Positions 57,427 to 64,000 of a stretch of 64,000 nucleotides of DNA are shown here, piece after piece. Location of the stretch: the NCBI RefSeq assembly GCF_002283555.1, contig NZ_MVOI01000003.1, forward strand, positions 208,536 through 272,535, written 5' to 3'. This DNA comes from Rubrivirga sp. SAORIC476. GTDB lineage: Bacteria > Bacteroidota > Rhodothermia > Rhodothermales > Rubricoccaceae. Under the pieces are notes generated by a model. That model was not told the origin of the DNA, did not search any database, and worked only from the letters and a program-made list of their open reading frames with translations. The first letter of the stretch is position 1, and each line of letters opens with the position of its first letter. Position numbers and translations under genes: made by a program.

Positions 57427-58023
57427 TCAGCCCGCGTCCACCCACGGGTTGCCGACCTCCGCCAGGTGCGCCTCGTACGCCTCCACGGTCACCCGCAGCG
57501 CGGTCGTGTCCGACCAGAGCAGCCGGACGAGCGGGCGTGCCCAGCCCTGCACCGAGCGGAGGTGCCAGGCCGGGGGCGCGTCGGGCAGGAAGGCAGCGCG
57601 GAGCACCTCCTGCTGCGCCCGACACGACACCCCCCAGGTCGGACGCAGGTCCCCCGCCTCGGCGGGCTCGCGGAAGAAGCCGGGCGCGCGGTAGTCGAAC
57701 CCACGTGCGCTCGGACCGGACATCAGGGCCGAGGTGAGCGCCGTGCGGATGTCGCCGCACCCCAAGCGGTCTCGGAAGCCGGCCGTCCACCGCTCCACCG
57801 TTTCCGCCAGCCAGTCGGCCTGTTCCAGCAGCCGCGCCGGGTCCGCCTCCCCACCCACCCGGACGTGCTCTGCCGACAGCGCCCGCCCCGCCTCGACGTC
57901 TGCCCGGAGCACCTCGACCCACGCTCGGACCTCCACGGCGTAGGCCTCCCACACGCGCAGGTCAGCGTCGAACGCCGCCGTCACGGCCGCCCAGGGAGGA
58001 TCGAAGCGAGTCACCTCCGGCAT
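57427..58023 (-). CDS. hypothetical protein
   Basis: A 198-residue cytosolic protein without a recognised domain. It is helix-rich and has many Trp and Arg residues (WEAYAVEVRAWVEVLRADVE, LLEQADWLAETVERWTAGF). A central segment (PAWHLRSVQGWARPLVRLLW) is probably the core. It begins at ATG 58023, beside the cassette-like array and just outside it. Third-position GC matches the chromosome. Confidence 0.55.
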   Translation of the reverse strand: MPEVTRFDPPWAAVTAAFDADLRVWEAYAVEVRAWVEVLRADVEAGRALSAEHVRVGGEADPARLLEQADWLAETVERWTAGFRDRLGCGDIRTALTSALMSGPSARGFDYRAPGFFREPAEAGDLRPTWGVSCRAQQEVLRAAFLPDAPPAWHLRSVQGWARPLVRLLWSDTTALRVTVEAYEAHLAEVGNPWVDAG

Positions 58024-58184
58024 AGTGGGCGTTGTTGGGGTCACGCCGACGCTACGTCTGGTGCGACGACCCGCACAAGATCGGACCTGCGGCTCTGCGT
58101 AGTTCCCCTCAGTGACCACCCTGAGGAAGTCGTTCGGCCACGAGCACCTGCCGACGAAGCCCCCGAGGCGGTGGTGTCGACGAA

Positions 58185-58312
58185 TCCGAACCTCCACTGC
58201 CGACCCAGCAGACCGAGAGCTTCCGTAGAAAGGGGGTCGGTCAGCCGCACGCGGCACACGGCGCGATGGTGAACAGAAGAACGTAAAGTTTGCCTGCAGC
58301 GGCAGGTTACCC
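58185..58312 (-). repeat. attC-like site 1 (diverged)
   Basis: R''-like GGGTAAC (minus strand of 58306-58312) to GTTCGGA (58185-58191), 128 bases. L-box-like CTGCCG (58197-58202) and CGGCAG (58300-58305) can pair. The right end shares the TGCAGCGGC-GGTTA wording with sites 2 and 3. Confidence 0.4.
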
Positions 58313-58502
58313 GGCACGCGGCCGGGACGGGCTACCCCGAACGAAGCGCCGACGCCGAAGCCCAGCGCGGAGCCCCGACAGGAGCCGCCTCGGTCAGCGT
58401 GCGGGCCGACCCGCTGGTGCTCAGCCTCGGCCAGTGCGACCCCGAGGCGGGCAGGCTGGAGGTGCGAGGCACGGACCGGACGCCGGACGCCGGACGCGAG
58501 CC

Positions 58503-58631
58503 GGGTAACAGTTGACCGCTTAGCCGCCCAGGGCCGCGACCGTGATGGTGGAGCGAGGCGAAAGTAGCGCCGACGCCCGGACGAGCCGAGAACGCCGGAG
58601 CCCTGGGTCGGCCTGCAACCGCGGGTTACAC
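58503..58631 (-). repeat. attC-like site 2 (129 bp)
   Basis: Minus strand from GTGTAAC (58625-58631) to GTTACCC (58503-58509). Its first 80 bases closely resemble site 3, including the shared segments GGCGCTACTTTCGCCTCG (less one base) and TCTCGGCTCGTCC. It contains the stop of the gene at 58626-59099. Confidence 0.65.
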
Positions 58632-59099
58632 CGCCGGACCGGGAGGAGGTGGCCCCGGATCCGGACTACTCCTGATGTCCCAGCCTTCAGCCGCTACCCA
58701 CGTTGGGACCTCGATCTCGCGTTCGTAAACCTCCCGGTTGAAGACGCGCCACTCCAGCCGGGGGCCGCCTTCCACGTCAATGATAAAAGACCCCTGAAGA
58801 TCGTGGCCGGGCCGACCGTCGGGGAGCCACGCGTTGTCCCGGCCTATCACGGCAGCCACGGCCTTCACTTGATCGAGAACGAAGCGAGTGTTCCCGTTCC
58901 GCATGTACCCGCCCCAAAACGCGTAGTCGCTCCCGTACGTCCCAAACAGCTCCTCGATGAACCGCCAGTTCGTGGCGACGGCCTCGGCGTATTCCTTCTC
59001 CTCAGCCTGCGCTACGGCGGAGGCGATGGCCGAGCGGAGGGCATCCTTCTGACCGGGGAAGTATTTGATCCACCCACGGACCTTGGAGTACATGCCCAT
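58626..59099 (-). CDS. cassette-borne hypothetical protein
   Basis: A 157-residue protein of no recognised family. It looks cytosolic and well folded, with alternating helices (KDALRSAIASAVAQAEEKEY, NWRFIEELFG) and aromatic strands (FWGGYMRNGNTRFVLDQVKA, EWRVFNREVYERE). It ends in a Pro/Gly-rich tail. The stop TAA is part of the attC-like end motif, and ATG 59099 (or 59093) lies just inside the cassette start at 59121. An upstream in-frame ATG at 59135 would fall within the repeat and is rejected. GC is lower than in the flanking genes, consistent with acquisition. Confidence 0.6.
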   Translation of the reverse strand: MGMYSKVRGWIKYFPGQKDALRSAIASAVAQAEEKEYAEAVATNWRFIEELFGTYGSDYAFWGGYMRNGNTRFVLDQVKAVAAVIGRDNAWLPDGRPGHDLQGSFIIDVEGGPRLEWRVFNREVYEREIEVPTWVAAEGWDIRSSPDPGPPPPGPAV

Positions 59100-59114
59100 G
59101 GTGAGACGGAGGCG

Positions 59115-59243
59115 GTGTAACAGAGGGCTACTCAACCGCGAAGGAATGAGAGCACGGTAGCAGAACGAGGCGAAAGTAGCGCCTACGCCAGGACGAGCCG
59201 AGAGCGCTGGCGCCCTTCGTCGGCTTGCAGCGGCGGGTTAGCC
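59115..59243 (-). repeat. attC-like site 3 (129 bp)
   Basis: Minus strand from GGCTAAC (59237-59243) to GTTACAC (59115-59121). Includes the stop of the gene at 59238-59600 and the start region of the next cassette. Confidence 0.65.
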
Positions 59244-59600
59244 AGCTTGCGGAGGTTGGGATGGTCGCAGTCCGGGCTTATCGGCACTGTTATCGAACCA
59301 TTCCGACAGTCCGCACCGACGACAGGAGACGACGACAAACACAGATCGCTCGGCTCCGCTGAAGCCGACCCGGCGGGCTCGTGCGCGCGTACTCCCGCAC
59401 CGTTCGCACTCAAACAACTCCTCGGGCGCGACTTCCGACGAAGCGCGACGGGCGGCCCTCCGGTCTTCGAGAACGACCTCCGCCGCGGCTACGGCTTCGA
59501 TTGTGTAATCGCTTCGCTCCGGGCCGAGCACGGAGGCAAGCTGGTCGTCCGGCAGGGCCGACATCCTCTCGATCAGCACAGACAAGTCAACAGAAGACAC
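59238..59600 (-). CDS. cassette-borne small zinc-ribbon protein
   Basis: A 120-residue protein. The N-terminal half is a helical pair (LIERMSALPDDQLASVLGPE, YTIEAVAAAEVVLEDRR) of the type found in many small Zn-binding regulators. The C-terminal half is a zinc ribbon with Cys65, Cys68, Cys93 and Cys96 (ECERCGS and SCRRCGLSEW). The start is GTG 59600 or ATG 59564. The gene lies between the 15-bp inverted ends of its cassette. The TAA stop is in the end motif. No function is assigned. Confidence 0.6.
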   Translation of the reverse strand: MSSVDLSVLIERMSALPDDQLASVLGPERSDYTIEAVAAAEVVLEDRRAARRASSEVAPEELFECERCGSTRARARRVGFSGAERSVFVVVSCRRCGLSEWFDNSADKPGLRPSQPPQAG

Positions 59601-59616
59601 CAGAGGGGAGCAAGCT

Positions 59617-59734
59617 GGCTAACCAGTGATTGTGCGGACGGCGTCCAGTTTACAAACCGGACGTCGTCCGTATAACATACCCACAGGGTGATGTCTGTGC
59701 CCCCGCCGGGCCCATGGGAGACAGCACGTTATGC
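59617..59734 (-). repeat. possible attC-like site 4 (118 bp, poor match)
   Basis: From GCATAAC (minus of 59728-59734) to GTTAGCC (59617-59623). Length is similar, but the interior does not resemble sites 2 and 3. It contains the large hairpin at 59635-59670. Confidence 0.3.
59635..59670. other. large two-part hairpin
   Basis: CGGACGGCGTCC and GGACGTCGTCCG pair over 12 bases with one wobble. An inner GTTT/AAAC stem closes a 2-base loop. It lies at the edge of the cassette array and has no T tract on either side. Confidence 0.7.
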
Positions 59735-60035
59735 CCATCCTCTCAGCCCACGTCTCCCCGCAAATACGGACACCATCCGTAGAACAAGGGCTTGGCGGGG
59801 CAAGACCGGGGTCCCCAGGACCGCCCCCCCGCCACAGAGGAGCCACAACGTCCGTGTGCAGCGGCACCCCACCGCCCCTCCCCCCCCGTGTACACCCAGC
59901 GGCAGGCCGGCGACACGCACGAGCCCCACCCCACGCCCCCGCCTCGGCACAGCACCCAGCCTACCTGGATCCACCCACCGAGCGACCGAGGCAGACCAGG
60001 AACCGCGCCCGCCCGTCCATCGACAGCGAGACGCA
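59735..60035. other. no gene recognised, C-rich plus strand
   Basis: About 300 bases with a strong C excess on the plus strand and several open frames, none with recognisable protein features. Nothing else was seen before the tandem repeats. Confidence 0.5.
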
Positions 60036-60224
60036 GTCCAGACGCTGCAAGCATTCATTCAGACGCTGCAAGCCTCCATTCAGACGCTGCAAGACCCAGT
60101 TCAGACGCTGCGAGACCCGATTCAGAGACTGCGAGACCCGATTCAGAGACTGCGAGACCCAGTTCGGAGACTGCGAGACCCAGTTCAGACGCTGCGAGAC
60201 CCAGTTCAGACGCTGCGAGACCCA
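60036..60224. repeat. nine 21-bp tandem repeats
   Basis: Nine units with exact 21-base phase. The core CAGACGCTGC, or its variants CAGAGACTGC and CGGAGACTGC, begins at 60039, 60060, 60081, 60102, 60123, 60144, 60165, 60186 and 60207. All frames stay open because the unit contains no stop, so heptad-like peptides appear on both strands. The array lies about 145 bases before the gene at 60369. Confidence 0.92.
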
Positions 60225-60368
60225 CTCCACAAGCCGCCATCCAACATCCACCCAGACTCACACCACCAATAAACCCGCAATTCGCCATCGCCAATTCTGT
60301 CCCCTTCACTACACTCCACCACCTCTTTCCCCACAAGATCACACACATCACCGCATAGCGGCATCTCC

Positions 60369-61052
60369 ATGACCGACCGCCAGACCGACCGTCTCGACAT
60401 GCTCCGCGCGACCCTCACCGTCATCGACGACCACGCGGACGCATGGGCTGCCATCCCCGTCATGGCCCGCTACCGCGACGACCTCAGCACCGCCATTGAC
60501 CGCGTCCGCGACGCCGCCCAGCGACAGGCCGATCCCGCCAGCGCTGTCACCGCCGTCAAAGACCAACTCCGCACCCACGTCCGCGACGCCGCCTGGACCC
60601 TCGCCGCTGCCCTCCAGGCCTGGGCCGCCGACACCGACCGCCCCGACGTCGCCGCCCAGGCCGACTTCTCCCCCAGCGACCTCATCCAACTCCGCGACGC
60701 CGCCCTCGCCGACCAGTCCGAACTCATCGTCGACCTCGCACGCACCCACGCCCCCGACCTCGCCGACTACGGCGTCCTCCCCCCCGAGATCGACGCCCTC
60801 GATGCCCTCGACGACCAGTTCGCCGACGCCCTCTCCACCCCCCGCGCCGCCATCGTCGCCCGCAGCCGCGCCACCGCCGAGATCGCCATCGAGATCCGCA
60901 ACGCAACCCGCCTCCTCCGAGCCAGCCTCGACCCCATGGTCGCCCGCCTCACCGCCTCCTCCCCCGACTTCGCCCGCGAATACCGCACCGCCCGCATCAT
61001 CATCGACCGAGGCATCACCGGCGACCGCTCCCCCGACGCCCCCGACATGTGA
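60369..61052 (+). CDS. helical hypothetical protein
   Basis: A 227-residue protein predicted to be all-helical and without a signal peptide. Segments such as LTVIDDHADAWAAIPVMARY, LDALDDQFADALSTPRAAIV and EYRTARIIIDRG resemble a group of uncharacterised helical proteins widespread in Bacteroidota, but this is from memory of wording and not an alignment. Third positions are nearly all C. It is preceded by the 21-bp repeat array and followed by a hairpin (61069-61085). Confidence 0.7.
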   Translation: MTDRQTDRLDMLRATLTVIDDHADAWAAIPVMARYRDDLSTAIDRVRDAAQRQADPASAVTAVKDQLRTHVRDAAWTLAAALQAWAADTDRPDVAAQADFSPSDLIQLRDAALADQSELIVDLARTHAPDLADYGVLPPEIDALDALDDQFADALSTPRAAIVARSRATAEIAIEIRNATRLLRASLDPMVARLTASSPDFAREYRTARIIIDRGITGDRSPDAPDM

Positions 61053-61068
61053 CGCAGCCACCCTCCAC

Positions 61069-61085
61069 GCGGAGGCGCCCTCCGC
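61069..61085 (+). terminator. GC hairpin after the 60369 gene
   Basis: GCGGAGG-CGC-CCTCCGC, a 7-bp stem 16 bases after the stop, with no T tract. The remaining 290 bases to the tRNA hold no gene. Confidence 0.4.
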
Positions 61086-61342
61086 CCATCCTGGTACCCC
61101 GAGCACCAGCCACCCATCGCGACTCCGGCATCACACCCACCAGTCCCCGTTCCGATGGCTCGGAGGGTCGGCATCGAGACCCGTTCCCGCTCCCACCAGC
61201 ACAGGACGCCGCGCACGCTGAGGGCCTGCCGACCGAGCGAAACGGCACCCCTTCCACAGAAGAAGCGAAGACACGAACTGCGCCAGGCGTCGCCCGAGCC
61301 TCGGCCCCGAGTGAGCCAGGGATCGCCAGCGAGCCTCGCGGG

Positions 61343-61350
61343 TATCTTCG
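61343..61350 (+). promoter_or_regulatory. candidate -7 element before tRNA-Leu
   Basis: TATCTTCG, six of eight matches to TAnnTTTG, 27 bases before the tRNA 5' end. Confidence 0.4.
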
Positions 61351-61377
61351 CCCCGCTCCGCCCAGGCGCGGGGCCAC

Positions 61378-61460
61378 GCCGGAGTGGTGGAATGGTAGAC
61401 ACGGCAGCCTTAGGAGCTGTTGCTTTCACGAGCGTGCGGGTTCAAGTCCCGCCTCCGGCA
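61378..61460 (+). tRNA. tRNA-Leu (anticodon UAG)
   Basis: An 83-base class II tRNA. The acceptor stem is GCCGGAG/CTCCGGC with discriminator A at 61460. The anticodon loop CTTAGGA reads UAG, the T arm is GCGGG-TTCAAGT-CCCGC, and a long variable arm lies between 61417 and 61433. CCA is not encoded. It decodes CUA and other CUN codons. The lipoprotein gene starts 36 bases later. Confidence 0.95.
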
Positions 61461-61496
61461 CTGGCGACGCGAGTTGCGCCCCCCTCCCACCACCCC

Positions 61497-63542
61497 ATGC
61501 GCCCGCTCCTCCTCCTCGCCGCCCTCGCCGTCGCCGGGTGCGCCTCCACCGCCGTCCCCGCCGGCCCGCCCGACGCCACCGCCGAGCGCCCCTCCGACGG
61601 CCTCCTCACCCGCCCCGACCTCCAGGCCCTCGTCGACCTCCAGGTCCGCCGCGACGGCGCCGCCCTGGCCCGGGCCCTGACCAACCCCGACAGCCTCGTC
61701 CGCGCCCGCGCCGCGTTCGCCCTCGGCTCCGTCCAGGACCCCGCCGCCGTCCCCGCCCTCCGCGCGCTCCTCGACGACCCCGTCCCCGCCGTCCGCGCCG
61801 ACGCCGCCTTCGCCATCGGCCAGTCCGCCGACACCACCGCGGGCGTCGCCCTGGCCTTCACGCTGCGCCGCGAGGCCACCCCCGCTGTGCTCGCCGAAGT
61901 CCTCGACGCCCTCGGCAAGGTCGGCGGCCTGCCCGACCTCGGCGTCGTCCTCACCGCGCCCCTCCCCGACGCCCTCGAAGCCGCCCGCGCCCTCGCCCTG
62001 GCCCGCTTCGGCATGCGCGGCGTCGTCAGCGACGCCTGGGCCGCCTGGCTCGGCAGCCACCTCCAGGACCCCGACGCCGCCGTCCGCCGCGCCGCCGCCT
62101 ACGGCTTCACGCGCTCCCCGATGCCCGCCTGGGCCGGCCAAACCGACGCCATCCGCGCCGCCTTCGACGCCCTCCCCGGCGACCCCGCCCGCGCCGACCT
62201 CGCCCGCGCCCTCCAGACCCTCGACGAGCCCGCCGACATCCCCCGCCTCGCCGACGCCCTCGCCACCGACCCCGACTGGCGGACCCGCGTCAGCGCCGCC
62301 CGCGCCCTCGCCGAGGCCGACGGCGTAGAAGCCCGCGGCGCCCTCGCCCGCGCCGTCGACGACCCCAACCCCCACGTCGCCCAGACTGCCGCCGCCCTCT
62401 TCGCCGACGCCGGCCCCACCCCCGACGCCCTCGACATCGCCCGCGCCGTCCTCGCCGACGACGACCGCCCCTGGCCCGTCCAGGCCGCCCTCCTGCCCGT
62501 CCTCGCGCCCGCCCAGCCCGCCCTCGTCCTCGCCTGGGCCGACCGCCAGACCGACCCCTTCGCCCAGGCCGCCGCCCTCCGCGCCCTCGGCAGCACCGAC
62601 GACGGCGCCGCCCTGACGCGCCTCTTCACCGACGCCCGCTCCGACGACACCCGCCTCGCCACCGCCGCCCTCGGCGCCCTCCGCGAGCGCTGGGAGAGCG
62701 GCGGCTACGGCGCCCGCCGCTTCTACGAGGCCTACGCCCACGCCCTCCGCCGCGCCGACCTCGCCACCACCTCCGCCGCCGCCCCCGCCCTCGCCGACTC
62801 CGCCTTCTGGCCCCTCGGCGCCGGCCCCCTCCTCCGCGAGGTCTACGCCACCCTGGAGGCCCCCACCGACGTCGAGCCGATGGCCGCCATCGTGCAGGCC
62901 GTCGGCAAGGTGCGCGACGGCGGCGAGATCGACTTCCTCGTCGGGGTCGCCCTCGCCGGGCACCCCGTCCTCCGCCTCGCCGCCCGCGACGCCCTCAACG
63001 ACCGCCTGTCCGAAGGCGTCGACGTGGAGCTGTCCGGCGGCGGCACCCCCGGCACCACCAGCGTCGACTGGGTCCACCTCGCGCAGGTCGGCCGCCACCC
63101 GCGCCTCATCCTCGACACCGACCGCGGCACCGTGGTCCTCGAACTCGACACCGAGGCCGCCCCGCAGACCGTCCAGCGCATCACCACCACCGCCTCGCAG
63201 GGCCTCTACGACGGCGTCCCCTTCCACCGCGTCGTCGCCAACTTCGTCGTCCAGGGCGGCGACTACGCCCGCCGCGACGGCTACGGCGGCCCCGACACCG
63301 CCATCCGGAGCGAGTTCACGCGCCTCCGCTACGGCACCGGCACGCTCGGCATGGCCAGCTCCGGCAAGGACACCGAGGGCTCCCAGTTCTTCGTCACCCA
63401 CAGCCCCCAGCCCCACCTCGACGGCAGGTACACCGCCTTCGGGCAGGTCGTCGACGGCCAGGACGTGGTCGACCAGATTCTCCAGGGCGACGTCGTCCGG
63501 CGCGCACGCATCGTCCGCGATCCCACCGTCCCGAGGAGGTAA
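61497..63542 (+). CDS. lipoprotein with HEAT repeats and C-terminal cyclophilin domain
   Basis: A 681-residue lipoprotein (lipobox LAVAGC, Cys15). Residues about 40-510 form HEAT/ARM-like helical repeats, for example SLVRARAAFALGSVQDPAAV, AVRADAAFAIGQSADT and VAQTAAALFADAGPT. The last 150 residues are a cyclophilin-type peptidyl-prolyl isomerase: LDTDRGTVVLELDTEAAPQT, GVPFHRVVANFVVQGGDYAR, GTLGMASSGKDTEGSQFFVT and DGRYTAFGQVVDGQDVVDQI. All major cyclophilin motifs are present, so it is probably active. The fusion suggests a scaffold-guided foldase at the envelope. Start ATG 61497. Confidence 0.93.
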   Translation: MRPLLLLAALAVAGCASTAVPAGPPDATAERPSDGLLTRPDLQALVDLQVRRDGAALARALTNPDSLVRARAAFALGSVQDPAAVPALRALLDDPVPAVRADAAFAIGQSADTTAGVALAFTLRREATPAVLAEVLDALGKVGGLPDLGVVLTAPLPDALEAARALALARFGMRGVVSDAWAAWLGSHLQDPDAAVRRAAAYGFTRSPMPAWAGQTDAIRAAFDALPGDPARADLARALQTLDEPADIPRLADALATDPDWRTRVSAARALAEADGVEARGALARAVDDPNPHVAQTAAALFADAGPTPDALDIARAVLADDDRPWPVQAALLPVLAPAQPALVLAWADRQTDPFAQAAALRALGSTDDGAALTRLFTDARSDDTRLATAALGALRERWESGGYGARRFYEAYAHALRRADLATTSAAAPALADSAFWPLGAGPLLREVYATLEAPTDVEPMAAIVQAVGKVRDGGEIDFLVGVALAGHPVLRLAARDALNDRLSEGVDVELSGGGTPGTTSVDWVHLAQVGRHPRLILDTDRGTVVLELDTEAAPQTVQRITTTASQGLYDGVPFHRVVANFVVQGGDYARRDGYGGPDTAIRSEFTRLRYGTGTLGMASSGKDTEGSQFFVTHSPQPHLDGRYTAFGQVVDGQDVVDQILQGDVVRRARIVRDPTVPRR

Positions 63543-63596
63543 GTCAGAACCGGACGGTTTCGCATCGAAACGCCCGCCTTCCCTGCAGGAACGGCT

Positions 63597-63998
63597 CTAG
63601 GCCGTCAGTTGAGGCCGGATCAGGGAGGCGGCCCGCCCGGGCTCGCGGATCGGCAGGCGGTACAGGGTCGGCCCCGCGAACGCCTCCGCCGGGAGATGCG
63701 CCGACAGGCGACCGGCCGCGCGCGGCGACAGCACGAGGTCCAGCACCTGATCGCCCGGCGTCAGGTCGGTGATCTCCTCCCACTTCAGGACCACGTTCCA
63801 ACGCAGGTCGCGCAGCCCCTGCCAGTGGGTCTCCACCGCCCAGGCCTCATTCACGACCACGCGGAACGCGCGCCGGATCGCGTATGCTCCGAGCACCACG
63901 GCGACCAGCGGCGGCGCCCACATCGGCGCCACCCACTCCGTCACCACCCCGCTCAGCCCCACCGCGATGCCCGCCGTGAGGGCCGCCACGACCCCCAC
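63597..63998 (-). CDS. membrane protein with PH-like C-terminal domain, possibly truncated by window edge
   Basis: At least 133 residues, with two hydrophobic segments (VVAALTAGIAVGLSGVVTEW, PPLVAVVLGAYAIRRAF). A strand-rich cytosolic domain follows (VVLKWEEITDLTPGDQVLDL) and resembles the PH-like tail of the protein at 49641. The apparent start is GTG at 63998, two bases from the window edge, so the true start may lie outside. Function is unknown. Confidence 0.5.
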   Translation of the reverse strand: MGVVAALTAGIAVGLSGVVTEWVAPMWAPPLVAVVLGAYAIRRAFRVVVNEAWAVETHWQGLRDLRWNVVLKWEEITDLTPGDQVLDLVLSPRAAGRLSAHLPAEAFAGPTLYRLPIREPGRAASLIRPQLTA

Positions 63999-64000
63999 GA

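Larger units (their letters stand above)
58185..59734 (-). mobile_element. integron-like cassette array without integrase (CALIN-type)
   Basis: A 1.5-kb block in which genes lie on the minus strand. They are separated by about 129-bp imperfect repeats (58503-58631 and 59115-59243, exactly 129 each) with more diverged candidates at both ends. Each unit starts with GTTAxxC and ends with its reverse complement: 15-bp pair (59610-59624 / 59236-59250), 11-bp pair (59111-59121 / 58625-58635) and 9-bp pair (58501-58509 / 58306-58314). Gene stops lie inside the end motif. This is the geometry of attC-flanked gene cassettes. The core heptamers deviate from GTTRRRY at one or two bases, and no integrase gene is in the window. 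Confidence 0.6.

Noticed and set aside
58313-58502. Gene in the smallest cassette-like unit
   Set aside because: Several short frames exist on both strands, but none has a convincing start, length or composition, so the unit is left empty.
60036-60224. CRISPR array
   Set aside because: The 21-base units are contiguous, without unique spacers, and no cas genes are in the window.
61049-63772. Long Arg/Pro-rich plus-strand frame
   Set aside because: It runs through the tRNA and the HEAT-cyclophilin gene in another frame and is composed of Arg/Pro/Ala runs only.

Overview
The window is about 70% GC, densely coding, and free of rRNA. It looks like chromosome from a Rhodothermota/Bacteroidota-lineage marine bacterium of the Rubricoccaceae type. 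This is an inference. It rests on a PorZ-like type IX secretion (T9SS) protein, secreted proteins with C-terminal sorting domains, TAnnTTTG-like -7 promoter elements, a DUF5916 outer-membrane protein, short lipobox signal peptides and frequent GTG/TTG starts. Most genes are ordinary housekeeping or envelope genes. Start codons were moved inward wherever the longest frame ran upstream of the recognisable protein.

Layout. 0-9 kb: a class B1 metallo-beta-lactamase that closely resembles the VIM family, small enzymes, GlnRS with a YqeY-like tail, acetyltransferases, GltX. 8.9-14.6 kb: an ECF sigma/anti-sigma pair, divergent from three consecutive periplasmic foldase genes ending in SurA. 14.7-27.7 kb: MoxR ATPase, a kynureninase-like enzyme, a FliA-family sigma factor, PlsC-like acyltransferase, lumazine synthase, PorZ-like protein, Wzi-like protein, PspC protein, MscS channel, VKOR-DsbA fusion. 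27.8-34 kb: a BlaI/M56-peptidase/DUF4097 operon and a DUF5916 outer-membrane protein. Near-identical 18-bp palindromic sites lie before both units. 34-42.7 kb: a dipeptidase, a TonB-like lipoprotein, then an ECF sigma island with a Ser/Thr kinase-TPR protein and two secreted proteins. The kinase gene and both secreted-protein genes carry an identical two-block promoter motif. 42.7-57.4 kb: a three-domain antiporter, bacilliredoxin, NlpC/P60, GreA, MtgA, threonine aldolase, patatin, a large hybrid histidine kinase, a DprA-like protein and an alkaline-phosphatase-fold enzyme. 58-59.7 kb: an accessory block built like an integron cassette array without an integrase. 60-64 kb: a 21-bp tandem repeat array, a helical protein of unknown function, tRNA-Leu(UAG), a HEAT-cyclophilin fusion, and a membrane protein at the window edge.

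How the parts may work together. Three regulatory circuits can be read from the DNA: the BlaI regulon (27.8-31.3 kb), the ECF-kinase regulon (38.0-41.7 kb), and a possible promoter-terminator leader before greA. The least explained parts are the cassette-like array with matched 129-bp repeats and the ECF promoter set. No CRISPR, phage or transposase genes were seen.
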